DNA of 61,043 nucleotides from Xenorhabdus kozodoii (GTDB lineage Bacteria; Pseudomonadota; Gammaproteobacteria; Enterobacterales; Enterobacteriaceae), in NCBI RefSeq assembly GCF_002632875.1, contig NZ_NJCX01000004.1:129913-190955 (forward strand), in the 5' to 3' direction. The position numbers were made by a program, and so were the translations under genes. Every line of letters starts with the position of its first letter. The stretch's first letter is position 1. Below are positions 50,427 through 60,538 of this stretch, in pieces. The notes beneath the pieces were generated by a model, which was not told where the DNA came from, searched no databases, and saw nothing but the letters and a program-made list of their open reading frames with translations.

Positions 50427-51283
50427 TAATATTCCGCGTTTTTATAATTAAAAAAGCCCTTACCACTTTTTCTACCAAGATTTCCCGCTTCAACCATTTT
50501 CCTTAGCAGAGGACAGCAACGGTATTTCGGGTCCTGATAACTTTCATAGAGAACCTGCAAAGAGTTAACAACCGTATCCAGCCCAATCAGGTCTGCGGTT
50601 TCTAATGGCCCCATAGCATGTCCGTAACCTTCTTTGAAGATGCGATCAATATCTTGTGGGCTGGCGAGATTATCCTGTACGAGAAATGCTGCTTCGTTCA
50701 TGAATAAGTGAGAAAGCCGGTTAGAAACAAATCCGGGAAAATCTTCTACAACAACAGGATTTTTCTCAATGCTCTGTAAGAATTTTTTTGCCTCAGTCAA
50801 TGTTTGTTCGGAAGTATGGAAACCTTTAATCACTTCTACACATTTCTTTATGGGCACGGGATTCATAAAGTGGAGGCCAAGTACTTTTTGAGGAAAAGGT
50901 AACGCTGCTGCAATTTTTGTGATGGATATACAACTTGTGTTTGCAGCAATATAAGTTTCAGGCTTAATGTATGGTGCTATTTTTTTATAAACATCTTGTT
51001 TAGTTGCCCACTCTTCATTGACATTTTCAATTACCCAGTCACACTCTTTAATCTCTTCATAAGATGACGTAAATTGAATCCGTTCTTTCAATTCTGATAT
51101 ATCCAGAGATTTAAATTCAGGCTTAAGCATCCGATATAAACGAAATTCACTTGAAATTCGCGAAGCGAGATTTCTCAGAACCTCTGAGGATATATCGATA
51201 AGTAATATATTATGCCCATATGCAGCACATGTTATTGCCGTGTCTAATCCCATAACACCAGCACCAATAATTGATATTTTCAA
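50426..51283 (-). CDS. xcnB: 3-hydroxyacyl-CoA dehydrogenase-like enzyme, XcnB
   Basis: This encodes 285 residues. The Rossmann motif is IIGAGVMGLDTAITCAAYG; NTSCISI, GLHFMNPVP and DFPGFVSNRL are 3-hydroxybutyryl-CoA dehydrogenase marks, with the catalytic His in GLHFMNP. In the FkbK/ZmaG role it oxidises the primary alcohol of glyceryl-ACP to the aldehyde. The start is TTG at 51281-51283 with GTGGGGG eight bases upstream, and no ATG lies near enough to keep the GxGxxG fold whole. Confidence 0.9.
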   Translation of the reverse strand: MKISIIGAGVMGLDTAITCAAYGHNILLIDISSEVLRNLASRISSEFRLYRMLKPEFKSLDISELKERIQFTSSYEEIKECDWVIENVNEEWATKQDVYKKIAPYIKPETYIAANTSCISITKIAAALPFPQKVLGLHFMNPVPIKKCVEVIKGFHTSEQTLTEAKKFLQSIEKNPVVVEDFPGFVSNRLSHLFMNEAAFLVQDNLASPQDIDRIFKEGYGHAMGPLETADLIGLDTVVNSLQVLYESYQDPKYRCCPLLRKMVEAGNLGRKSGKGFFNYKNAEY

Positions 51284-51449
51284 CGATTACCCCCACTTTT
51301 AATGATTGAAAATCAGCTTGTCTAAAAAGATAAAAAAAATATAGAATATCCGATTCCATAAGTGTTATTTAGATACGCTACCGCCCTTAAGTCACGGCCT
51401 TAAAACCAATGTAAAATTTATATTTTTCCGCAAAAAACTTTGACAGCGC

Positions 51450-51486
51450 AATCAACTCTATTTTTTAAAATAAAATAGAGTTGATT
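51450..51486 (-). terminator. Perfect 15-base hairpin after xcnA, possible terminator or attenuator
   Basis: AATCAACTCTATTTT (51450-51464) and AAAATAGAGTTGATT (51472-51486) pair perfectly around seven bases. In the direction of xcn transcription the stem is followed, after about 12 bases, by TTTTTT. The distance is long for a classic terminator, so partial read-through is likely. Confidence 0.55.
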
Positions 51487-51517
51487 CATGAAATGATTTA
51501 TTTATCAAAAAGTAACC

Positions 51518-51547
51518 TTCATGTTAATCTCGAGAAATTAACATGAA
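51518..51547. repeat. Perfect 11-base inverted repeat after xcnA
   Basis: TTCATGTTAAT (51518-51528) and ATTAACATGAA (51537-51547) enclose CTCGAGAA. It lies 31 bases upstream (in transcription) of the 15-base hairpin, giving two stable stems in a row between xcnA and xcnB. Confidence 0.6.
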
Positions 51548-51676
51548 AAACACATGGAAAATATACTTTACCAATTAACAGGAAATAAAAGAAATATTAA
51601 GACCATAAAGACCTATCATTATTTCCCATGTGATAATCAATATTTATTATGAGCACATAAAATACATCGTCATTCA

Positions 51677-54600
51677 TTAAACAGGCTCTCCTGTACTTCC
51701 TTTGGCTTTGCGTCGCCTGTCCGCTAATCTGCTCTTGCCGGATTGGAATGACGACAGCATATGCTCTTGGGATGATTGTTTGTCTGAGTTCACCTGTTCA
51801 GGTGACAACCGGTTCTGTTTAATCCAGTTTGAGAATGAGGAAATCGTCGGATGCTCAAATAAGACAGTGACACGAACCTCCTGATTGAACGCTTGTTGCA
51901 ACTGGGATTGGAGTGCAATTATCTTTATCGAGTTACCACCAGCATCAAAGAAATTGATGTTTATATCAATCATTTGGCTTTCCAGCACCACTTTCCAAAC
52001 CGCCTGCACTTTAGCTACCACCGGATCTGCCAATGGCACATGATTTTCCACCGGTTTTGTTTGCAGTTGTTGCGCAGCATACTCCTGTAAGCTTCGGCGA
52101 TTAATTTTGCCGGTAATGGTACGTTCAAACCCATCGACAACCGCAATAAGTGAAGGTAACCACGATTCCGGGAAGTTACGCCGGATATGTTCTCGTACCC
52201 GAGGCTCCAACATCGCAGGGGGTTCATGGCTATCAACAAAAAGATGCCACTGGCGCTTTCCCTTCGATTCTATTGCGGGCGATTCTGTTACGGGCAATAG
52301 ACAACAGGCTTTAACCACATCTAATGTCTCAACAACACGCTCCAATTCACTCGGTTCAATGCGAATACCGTTCACCTTCACCTGATCATCAATCCGCCCC
52401 AGATAGCGAAAACCTGACTCACTGGAAAAAGTAACCATGTCGCCAGTACGATAAAAAGGATGCTTACTGTATTGATCCAAATACTTAGATTTAACAAAAT
52501 ATTTCGCCGTCTCAACGGGGTTAGTCGTGTAACCACGGGCAACCGCCTTGCCCCCCACCCAAAGCTCACCACGAACACCGGCAGGCAATGGTTTACCAAA
52601 TATATCAGCACAGTAGGCAATAACATTTTGAATTGGCCAACCGATGACAACATCCGCAATAAGAGATTGTTTTGTGCTGAGACAATCCACCGTCGTCTCA
52701 CTGGGACCATAATGGTTGCTAACGGCATACCCTTGCTGCAACAAATCATCCCGAAGACGTTTAGGTAATTCTTCACCTCCAAATATCCACAATCTCATGG
52801 CAGGCAAGAATGGTGCATCCTGAATAAGCTGTGCAATGGCTCCGGGAATAAAGTTGATTAAGGTGATGGATTCAGACTGCAACAGCTCAATGAATGCCTG
52901 TCTCTCCAGTAACACATTCGGCGATGGATAGATCAGCGTGGCACCAACAACAAAACTCCCCAATAAATCTTCTACGCTGGGGTCGAAATTCAGATCGGTC
53001 AGCCCAAGCACTCTATCAGCGGCTGTCAGCACCGTCTCTTTAATAAACCAGTCCAGCAGGTTTGCGACCGATTCATTACGAATCGCAATCCCCTTAGGCG
53101 TACCCGTCGTTCCCGACGTGAATATAAAGTAAAATTCGTCTTCAGGCCGTCGGTTAGTCCATAGCGTTGGCTCCGCCGTAGATGGCTGTAAAATCTTTTC
53201 CTCAATATCCAGCAGTAAATAACGCCCGCTCTCTGCGCCTAGTTCTTTATTAAAGGAAGCACCACATAAAACAATGCTGCAATCTGCCAAAGTTAACAGG
53301 ATCTTTTTACGTTGCAGTGGATCTTTCGGATTGACATAGAAGTAACTGCCCCCTCTGAATAATATTGCGAGTATTGCCTGAGTCGATAACAATCCTTTTT
53401 CAAGATGGACAGCAACTCTGTCTCCCGGAATAAAACCCGATAATCGTAACTGTTCTTGTACGCTACTAATTCCTTTCAATAACTCACAATTGCTGATGTT
53501 ATTTTGTCCATCGACCAGGCTGATTCCTTGGGGAGACTCGCTAAGACGCTGATAAATACCTGTCAGCAATAAATTGATATCCGGCGTCTGTTCGTTGATC
53601 TCCCCGATGCGCAAAGAGACTTCTTCAGCGCTCTCTGTACTAAATTTTAAGATGAGATCTTCAATCAAGGTATCTGTGGTGTGATTAATCAGATCTTCCA
53701 CCAACGATTCAAACCCATTAAACACCATTTTTACTGCATCAGATGCCCCCGTGAAAACCTCTCCGGCACTGAGTTCGACTAACCATTGTTCCACACCAGA
53801 AACGGTTAATGTCAAACCGAAATGCGTCGTTTCTTCACTGTATAAATCCGTCACGAATGCGCCACAACGGGTATCCTTCAATGTGGCATCAATGGGATAG
53901 TTATCAAAAACCACAATAGAGTCATAGAGTTCTTCACGTATTCCCGCTTCCTCACGGATCAATAAAGGCGGCGTTTTTTCATATTGTTGCGCCTGCTGTA
54001 GCGCTTGAAAAACAGAACGCAAAGCAGCTTCTATATTCCACTTACCTTCAAGCGTAAGGATAAGCGGTACGGTATTGATAAACAGACCTAAGGGCTGACG
54101 GTCAATGTCCTGCGTCAAAGCTCCGCCTCTGCCAGAAAATGTACAGCCCAACGTAATGGTTTTTTGAAAGGTGAATTTAGCCAGCGTCAATGCCCAGCAT
54201 AGATAAATAAAACTGGCCGACGTTACCCCCGCGCGGCGGCAAAGTGATTCTATAGCCGATTTACGTTCTTCGCTCCATAGGCTACTTACGACGATTTTTT
54301 CATTTATTGCTTTCTCAGCCACATTGTGACCAGTAGTTCGGAACAGGGGTTCATCCAAGAGTTTGGTTGTTGCAGAAGACTCTCCATCAGGCAAATGTTG
54401 AAACACCTCTCGCCAATATTTGCGACCGGACATCAACGCTGCCTGGCTTAATCCTTGCCAGAGTTGTTGTGAATAGATACGTGCATCCAGAGGAACAATT
54501 TTTTGCTGACGCAATCCCTGCAACCAAAGGGAAATCAACAGCGAACTACTCCAGCCATCCATCAGAATATGGTGAAAAGAGAAGGCCAGACTTACCGTTC

Positions 54601-55033
54601 CCGCTTTAACATCGTGGAAGCCAACAATGCGAAACACTTCTTTGTTCAATGTAAAAGGAATGGCTTTAGAATGTGCCAGCCAATCAAGGCAACGCTGTTT
54701 AATTAGCGGGACTGGAGCCGTCGAATCAACACGGATGTATTCAAACGGAATTCGGGGCAAGGAATAAATAACCTGATGAGGAGTGCGAATACCTTCCCAG
54801 ACAAAAACCGACCTGAGAGCGGGCTGTGATTGCTGTATCTGCTGCCATACTTCAAGGAGGGTTTCTTTATCGACATCCACCTTCACGCTGAATGCCACAC
54901 CAATGTGATAAGCGCTGTTTCCATCTTTTAATGCGTGAAACAGTAACCCATTCGCTTGAGGCGTCACTTGTAGCAGTTCTTCAATATAATTAGCGTTGAA
55001 TACTGTATTCGCTGAATCGATAGCGGTTCTCAT
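51677..55033 (-). CDS. xcnA: Nonribosomal peptide synthetase, XcnA second part (C-A-T, predicted Arg)
   Basis: This encodes 1118 residues. C domain about 15-450: FHHILMDGWSS (near 158). A domain about 490-960: FTSGTTGTPKGIA, HYGPSETT, YRTGDM, TITGKIN. T domain about 980-1060: AGGNSIKII (Ser near 1031). A by-eye specificity code is D-P-E-N-I-G-H-V-D-K; acidic Glu and Asp in the pocket fit a basic side chain such as Arg. The start ATG overlaps the stop of the previous gene (ATGA). Homologues of XcnA are described as a single protein, so this is either a true split at a module border or a one-base shift. Confidence 0.88.
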   Translation of the reverse strand: MRTAIDSANTVFNANYIEELLQVTPQANGLLFHALKDGNSAYHIGVAFSVKVDVDKETLLEVWQQIQQSQPALRSVFVWEGIRTPHQVIYSLPRIPFEYIRVDSTAPVPLIKQRCLDWLAHSKAIPFTLNKEVFRIVGFHDVKAGTVSLAFSFHHILMDGWSSSLLISLWLQGLRQQKIVPLDARIYSQQLWQGLSQAALMSGRKYWREVFQHLPDGESSATTKLLDEPLFRTTGHNVAEKAINEKIVVSSLWSEERKSAIESLCRRAGVTSASFIYLCWALTLAKFTFQKTITLGCTFSGRGGALTQDIDRQPLGLFINTVPLILTLEGKWNIEAALRSVFQALQQAQQYEKTPPLLIREEAGIREELYDSIVVFDNYPIDATLKDTRCGAFVTDLYSEETTHFGLTLTVSGVEQWLVELSAGEVFTGASDAVKMVFNGFESLVEDLINHTTDTLIEDLILKFSTESAEEVSLRIGEINEQTPDINLLLTGIYQRLSESPQGISLVDGQNNISNCELLKGISSVQEQLRLSGFIPGDRVAVHLEKGLLSTQAILAILFRGGSYFYVNPKDPLQRKKILLTLADCSIVLCGASFNKELGAESGRYLLLDIEEKILQPSTAEPTLWTNRRPEDEFYFIFTSGTTGTPKGIAIRNESVANLLDWFIKETVLTAADRVLGLTDLNFDPSVEDLLGSFVVGATLIYPSPNVLLERQAFIELLQSESITLINFIPGAIAQLIQDAPFLPAMRLWIFGGEELPKRLRDDLLQQGYAVSNHYGPSETTVDCLSTKQSLIADVVIGWPIQNVIAYCADIFGKPLPAGVRGELWVGGKAVARGYTTNPVETAKYFVKSKYLDQYSKHPFYRTGDMVTFSSESGFRYLGRIDDQVKVNGIRIEPSELERVVETLDVVKACCLLPVTESPAIESKGKRQWHLFVDSHEPPAMLEPRVREHIRRNFPESWLPSLIAVVDGFERTITGKINRRSLQEYAAQQLQTKPVENHVPLADPVVAKVQAVWKVVLESQMIDININFFDAGGNSIKIIALQSQLQQAFNQEVRVTVLFEHPTISSFSNWIKQNRLSPEQVNSDKQSSQEHMLSSFQSGKSRLADRRRKAKGSTGEPV

Positions 55034-58000
55034 GCTGAGGCTCCCTTAATAATGAGATCAAGCTCCGCTTGTGAGAGTTGACAAAGAGGAAAATCGGCAG
55101 GTATTAATGGCTGTTCCAAACACTGATCAGCCTGCAAATCACGGGATACCTCATGTTTGCTATCACACCAGGCTAAGCGTTTTTCGTTTAATAGCTGCTT
55201 TTCGCTCAATAATAGTTTTTCGTTTAATTGTGCCAAGTAATGCTGCGCATCATCACCATTAGCGTTGGGAATACCCAACCTCAATTCAACTAAAACAGAA
55301 CCAGACTCACGGCAATCACGAATGAGTATGTCAAAGTCGGTCACACTCTTTTCGTCAGGATGCCGGAAACCTCCCGACAAGGACTGAACCAGATCGAAAT
55401 GCGCCCATGTTCCGCGTCCCTCTAATCCCGATCCAATATCATTGATGCACATGTGTGGTCGATTTCCCGGATGACTCAGCCCCAACTGCGCTTTCCAGCT
55501 CTGTTTATCTTCATAGAGACCCGACTTTAATATTCGCAAAAAAGCAGTTTGGGAAAGTCGGTATGGGTGCTCTGATGAAATGTTAAGAGCCAACTGATTA
55601 AAGCCGGTAAACCAACCCACCGCATTCGCCATTTCCGTGTTCCGGGTTGCGGGAATGCCTGCTTCAGAGAATAAACGCCCATGGTTTTCAAACAGGATTA
55701 CTGGCTGCGGAGGCAATATTCCGTTATCTTGCATAACGTCCATCAAAGCGGCCGCGATCAATTGTGAACGCTCAGCCTTAAAGCGTTGCTCCATCAATCG
55801 CAAATCATGACCGCAAATTGACAGCGCCAAAGTAACCGGAGTCACCGAGGAGTGATGGAAGGTATCGTCATAAGGTACATCATCCACCTCAGGAACGTGT
55901 TCTCCTAACCATTTACCCCAAAGGAATGCGCCTTGCTCATGGATCGTTTCCTCTGCGTTCGCAGTCTGGAATGAAGAATCATTAATAGCCTGCTCCAATT
56001 CATCCAATAAGAAAATCCATGAATGCACATCGCAAATAAGGTGATGACAAACCCAAAACAGATAATTTTTGTGTGAAACCGGATCAAATACGACCGAATG
56101 CACGCTGGGTTGTTTCTCCAGACAAACTCGGCCTTGCAATTTATTCAATCGGTCTTCAAGGTGTTCACCCGGCGCCAGAATCTCGTCTTCTGTCACGGTA
56201 TCACCGTCATACACCTCCGGTTCTGGAGATGCAAAGTAAAACTCACTCAAATCTTGATTTGCTCTCAAAGCAAAAATTTTATGCCTTGCTTTAACCATTG
56301 AGACAGCCGCGTTTATTTCTTCAGCCGAGAGCGAAGATTTCAACTCAAGCACCATGCCTTGTTGCAAACGATTGCCGTGTTTAAAACATTGTTGCCGGAA
56401 CCAACGGGTACTTGGTAAGAACTTAATCCAGCTTGCTTCAATCTCTTCTGAGATAACCGAATTGGTGACTTCATTTTCCAATGCCGCTACACAGGCTTTT
56501 TCAAGCACAGAGCCTAAGGAATTCAAGGTTAACAGTTCACTTGCAGCAATCCGAACCCCTTCTCTGGCTAACAATGCAACCAGCCTGATCGCTTTGATCG
56601 AGTCTCCTCCCTGTTCCAGAAATGAAGTGGTAAGATCGACGGTCTGGGGCCAGATAGGTTTCAGAAAATCTGCATTTAACCAGATTGGCAGTTGATAGGT
56701 TCCCGACGCATTCTGGCTTGGTGTATTGGCTGAACCGAGCAGGGAAGAACCACTCGCCATCAACGTTGCCTTAGCTGCGGCAGTCAGCGCCGCCATATCA
56801 ACTTTACCATTCGCATTAATCGGCCAGGGTTGTACGGTACAGTATAGCGTTGGTAACCAAGCATCAGGAATTTTTGTTTTCAGGCTACGTTGAAATTCCG
56901 GGCAGTCATGCGGTATGACTTGACTGCTGCACAAAGCGACTGTTTCATACCCATCCGCTTCATCAACCACCAGTTTCAGTGCCTTCAACTCCCAACTATA
57001 GTTGTCGTTTTCCCTAACACTCGCCAGTACACTTTCCACTGTTTTCTCTATTTCCGCGGGGTGGATCCGGTAGCCACGTACCTTAAATTCATCGTCAATA
57101 CGCCCAAGGCAATGAAATATTCCTTGCTCGTCCTGTAAGCCCAAGTCACCAGTACGATACCAACGGCTTAAGCCATCAGCACCGTACACAAATTTTTCCT
57201 GCGTCTGGATACTGTCGTTGAGATATCCCGTGGCCAGCACCGGGCCACTGATACTAATTTCGCCCCTGAATCCACGGGGCATATTTTGCCCCCAGGAATC
57301 TTTTATCGACATCTCTGCTTTACCCAACGCTGTACCGATAGGCATAACTGCGGTGTTTATCTTGTTATTACCGTCAGGAGAGCTTTCTCCCCCACTCACT
57401 GAGCAGATACAGCATCCGACTGTTGTTTCTGTCGGCCCATATTCATTGATTACTTTGCTTCCTACAGGAAAATAATCGAGTGCTTTCTTCACCAGAGAAA
57501 AAAACAAATTTTCTCCACCCACAACAAAAGTCAGCGGATGACTTCTTTCCGGGCTGTACTCAATCAGCAATGAAAGATGGGATGGCGTGCATTTAACGCC
57601 CGTCAATGACTCATCAGCCAGTAACGTTTGCAGCAATTCAGGGTTATCACGGATATCTTGTTCATGAGGTTGGATAAATCCGCCCGACAAAACCGGAACC
57701 AGAATAGCGGTCTGGGTTAAATCAAAACCAAAGGAGGTAAATAAAGGCGCATTAAATGGAGTCTGCGCAGCGTAAGCCGCCTTAGCCGCCAACGCATAAT
57801 TGGCCAGCGCCATCGGGGAAATCACCACGCCTTTAGGTTCTCCGGTCGATCCTGAGGTATAGAGAATATAAGCAGGATGACAGTGTGTATGTTCTGTCCA
57901 TGTTACTAGATTCAATGCAACATCAAGCCTTGCCTTATCCAAGGAAACACGTAACAACCGCAAGCCCAGCATTTCTGCAAGGTGATGGTCGGTTTCCGTA

Positions 58001-59712
58001 TAAATGCAGAGAGATGCCCCCGAATTACGGGCAATAGCCGATAATCTGGCTAAAGGCATGGTCGGACAAACGGGAACTACCGTCACATTTTCAATCAGGC
58101 AAGCCAGATAAGCGAGCACAGTTTCAGGAGTACGTCTTCCCAGAATAAATACCGGATTGTGCTCATCATGTCCATTTCGTATGGTACGCAACTGTTCTCT
58201 GAATTTATTAATCCATTGCAATCCCTGACGATAAGTCACCGCATCAGCACCCTGCTTGAATAACAGGTTATCAGCATAACGTTCAAACGCATGGTATAAA
58301 TGAACGCCGATCGGCTTTATCTGAGGTTCTTTCCTAGAGTGGGCTTCTTGCTCTTTTTCACTTAATGGTGTTTGCGTGAATTCTGGTTGCGTCAAAATTT
58401 CGCAGGCAGCTTCCATTGCATAATCAGTGACTGTTTTCAGAAACACATGACATTGATCTAATGACCATATCTTGCGAAAATCACCTTCAAGTTTGAAGTT
58501 TCCGCCTTCAAAGCGGTCATGAATATGAATGGTCGCAAACAGGGCTTCTACCGCTTGCATATGATCAATTGATACGTCAGCACCTAAGACAGTTTTCCGG
58601 AAAATTCCAGTTTGATAGGAAACCCCGAAAGCGGGAATGATACGTTTCCAATCTTGTGATGCAAATTCATTCCATCGGGCGCCTGGCGCATAACGAGAGT
58701 GGGCAACCGCTTTTTGCAAGCGCTGCTTAAGCATATGGTAACAATCTGCCACCGTCTCTCCCGCTTCACGAGAAACGGGGATAAAAACCGGTGCCACTGC
58801 CATAGAAGCAGAGCGTTTTTCTTCTTTACTCCAGCGGTTAAGCATCGGTGCCTGCAATAAAGCGCCATTACCATCTTCAATAACCATTTGTGTATACGCT
58901 ACCGCCGCGAAAAACAACCTGAAAATAGAGCCGCCACGACTTTTAAACTGGCACAGTATATCGTTTTCAGCTTCACTCAGTTCGTAACGTACACGCTGAG
59001 ATAGAGGCGTTAGCCTACGATAGTCACCAATCGGATAACGGCTGGCTATTTTGCCGGCATCAGCGGATTCCATTGCATTATCGGTATTATCACTGAAAAT
59101 ACTCCGCCAATATGCTTCATCTCTTTGCCTACGCCGGGAATTTTCATAATCCCGCTCACCCTCCGCGTTAACCGAAAATAGGAGATATTCCGTATCCGGC
59201 TCTTCTTCTTCCAGCGCACTCATCAGATGCTCTATCAGTACTGACAATCCCTCACCATCTGTAGCCGCATGATGCGCCTTAATAAACCATCCTGTCTGTT
59301 CCGAATGAAAACGCACAACAAAAACGCGCACGGGGGTCAGTGATAAATCTTCTTCTATCAACGTCTGGCGCTCCGCCCAACTTTCAAAAGCCTGTTTAGA
59401 GTCCGGATAACCGCTAAAATCTACTTGTATGACTTCCGCATGAGGAGTTAGGTGCCTGATACCATGCCACTGTGTTGCCAAACGATTTGTTTCCGCATGG
59501 TCATTAACGAATCCAATATGAAATATATCCATTGAATTTTGGGTCATCTCAGTGGCCTGAGTCAGCCTGTCCAGAGAAATATCTCCGTTTAAACGTATCG
59601 CAACACTCAAATAAAGAGAGTAACCAGTTAAATGGAACTCTTCCATTTTGAAAATAGCTTGCTGTGATCTAGATAGCTCAAAAATAGGGTTATCCATGAT
59701 TAAAATACTCAT
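55030..59712 (-). CDS. xcnA: Nonribosomal peptide synthetase, XcnA first part (C-A-T-E, predicted Asn)
   Basis: This encodes 1560 residues. C domain about 10-440: KAHHAATDGEG (near 150), probably a starter C domain that adds a fatty acyl group. A domain about 465-970: LYTSGSTGEPKG, EYGPTETT, YRTGDLG, NANGKVD. The pocket reads D-L-T-K-V-G-E-V-G-K, one off the usual Asn code. T domain: EQGGDSIKAI (near 1035). E domain about 1090-1530: CHHLICDVHSW and ENHGR, making D-Asn. This builds the acyl-D-Asn cap that XcnG later removes. The ATG at 59712 has no good ribosome site; a second ATG lies at 59697. Confidence 0.9.
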   Translation of the reverse strand: MSILIMDNPIFELSRSQQAIFKMEEFHLTGYSLYLSVAIRLNGDISLDRLTQATEMTQNSMDIFHIGFVNDHAETNRLATQWHGIRHLTPHAEVIQVDFSGYPDSKQAFESWAERQTLIEEDLSLTPVRVFVVRFHSEQTGWFIKAHHAATDGEGLSVLIEHLMSALEEEEPDTEYLLFSVNAEGERDYENSRRRQRDEAYWRSIFSDNTDNAMESADAGKIASRYPIGDYRRLTPLSQRVRYELSEAENDILCQFKSRGGSIFRLFFAAVAYTQMVIEDGNGALLQAPMLNRWSKEEKRSASMAVAPVFIPVSREAGETVADCYHMLKQRLQKAVAHSRYAPGARWNEFASQDWKRIIPAFGVSYQTGIFRKTVLGADVSIDHMQAVEALFATIHIHDRFEGGNFKLEGDFRKIWSLDQCHVFLKTVTDYAMEAACEILTQPEFTQTPLSEKEQEAHSRKEPQIKPIGVHLYHAFERYADNLLFKQGADAVTYRQGLQWINKFREQLRTIRNGHDEHNPVFILGRRTPETVLAYLACLIENVTVVPVCPTMPLARLSAIARNSGASLCIYTETDHHLAEMLGLRLLRVSLDKARLDVALNLVTWTEHTHCHPAYILYTSGSTGEPKGVVISPMALANYALAAKAAYAAQTPFNAPLFTSFGFDLTQTAILVPVLSGGFIQPHEQDIRDNPELLQTLLADESLTGVKCTPSHLSLLIEYSPERSHPLTFVVGGENLFFSLVKKALDYFPVGSKVINEYGPTETTVGCCICSVSGGESSPDGNNKINTAVMPIGTALGKAEMSIKDSWGQNMPRGFRGEISISGPVLATGYLNDSIQTQEKFVYGADGLSRWYRTGDLGLQDEQGIFHCLGRIDDEFKVRGYRIHPAEIEKTVESVLASVRENDNYSWELKALKLVVDEADGYETVALCSSQVIPHDCPEFQRSLKTKIPDAWLPTLYCTVQPWPINANGKVDMAALTAAAKATLMASGSSLLGSANTPSQNASGTYQLPIWLNADFLKPIWPQTVDLTTSFLEQGGDSIKAIRLVALLAREGVRIAASELLTLNSLGSVLEKACVAALENEVTNSVISEEIEASWIKFLPSTRWFRQQCFKHGNRLQQGMVLELKSSLSAEEINAAVSMVKARHKIFALRANQDLSEFYFASPEPEVYDGDTVTEDEILAPGEHLEDRLNKLQGRVCLEKQPSVHSVVFDPVSHKNYLFWVCHHLICDVHSWIFLLDELEQAINDSSFQTANAEETIHEQGAFLWGKWLGEHVPEVDDVPYDDTFHHSSVTPVTLALSICGHDLRLMEQRFKAERSQLIAAALMDVMQDNGILPPQPVILFENHGRLFSEAGIPATRNTEMANAVGWFTGFNQLALNISSEHPYRLSQTAFLRILKSGLYEDKQSWKAQLGLSHPGNRPHMCINDIGSGLEGRGTWAHFDLVQSLSGGFRHPDEKSVTDFDILIRDCRESGSVLVELRLGIPNANGDDAQHYLAQLNEKLLLSEKQLLNEKRLAWCDSKHEVSRDLQADQCLEQPLIPADFPLCQLSQAELDLIIKGASA

Positions 59713-60341
59713 TTTGACGAATAACTGTGTTATTTATTCTTAATACAATTCTTACTGTCGACCATTATAATTAGCATCAGAACACTAATTTTAAATCATT
59801 GTAAAAATCACTATCATAATTGAATTTCATTATTCAAATTCGGATGTACATGAGAATAAATTAATAGAAATCCAAAAAAATCACCAACAGCTATTATTGG
59901 AATAAAAAAACAATTCGATAAATGGCATTAAAAATAACAACACACCAACAAAAAACAAGATTTTTTTGTAATTCAATAAATTAAAATCGTATTTAACAAT
60001 TGACTTTATGGTACCAGCGCCGAATTAAATTGCAAAATTTATTTTTAAAAAATCCGTGAAATTCATCACAAAAAATACTAGAAATTAATTATAAAAAAAT
60101 AATAACTTGAAATTATGATATTACACCATAATGAATCACCGTTTTTTCTGCCATACTAATAATCTTAAAATCTCATAATAAGGAGAACATATCCAATCTT
60201 TTAATTAGTGTTAAACATAGTGGTCATGACTCCAATAATTATATATTGTGATAAGCTCTTCTATTTTTTATTAGAGATAATTAATGTCATGACATCAATT
60301 TATTGAATCATGTATCGTATGTCTATTTGGAGAATATTCAG
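59713..60341 (-). promoter_or_regulatory. Long AT-rich region upstream of the xcn cluster
   Basis: No gene is visible in about 630 bases. On the minus strand a perfect TATAAT lies at 59764-59769, 52 bases before the xcnA start, but I see no good -35. Long A and T runs suggest silencing by H-NS-type proteins and a site for global control. Specific operators could not be named from sequence. Confidence 0.35.
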
Positions 60342-60500
60342 ATTGCAAAAATTGATGTGACCTGCCCATCTTGTAGTGCAGTTGAAGGGAGCCACCGCAC
60401 ACTACCGTTGTGGCTGCTAAACGTAAGTGAGCAACAATACAGTTATTGCTTTTGCGTGAATGTGAAGACAGTTTTTACCCCCAATAATTTTAGAACCAGG
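60342..60500 (+). pseudogene. IS1-type InsA remnant
   Basis: The frame reads IAKIDVTCPSCSAVEG, like the start of InsA of the IS1 family with its zinc-binding CPxC pair. Further on in the same frame, EQQYSYCFCVNVKTVFTP resembles the second cysteine pair and KTF stretch. There is no proper start, and the middle has diverged. Neither insB nor the ends of the element could be found. Confidence 0.45.
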
Positions 60501-60538
60501 CACAGTGCCAGCCAGGAGGTAAAATGTTTTGCCGTTGG

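Larger units (their letters stand above)
51284..51676. other. xcnA-xcnB gap with two hairpins
   Basis: This 393-base AT-rich stretch has no gene. It holds the two perfect inverted repeats listed separately. It is the longest gap within the cluster and divides the arginine-loading NRPS genes from the rest. Confidence 0.6.
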
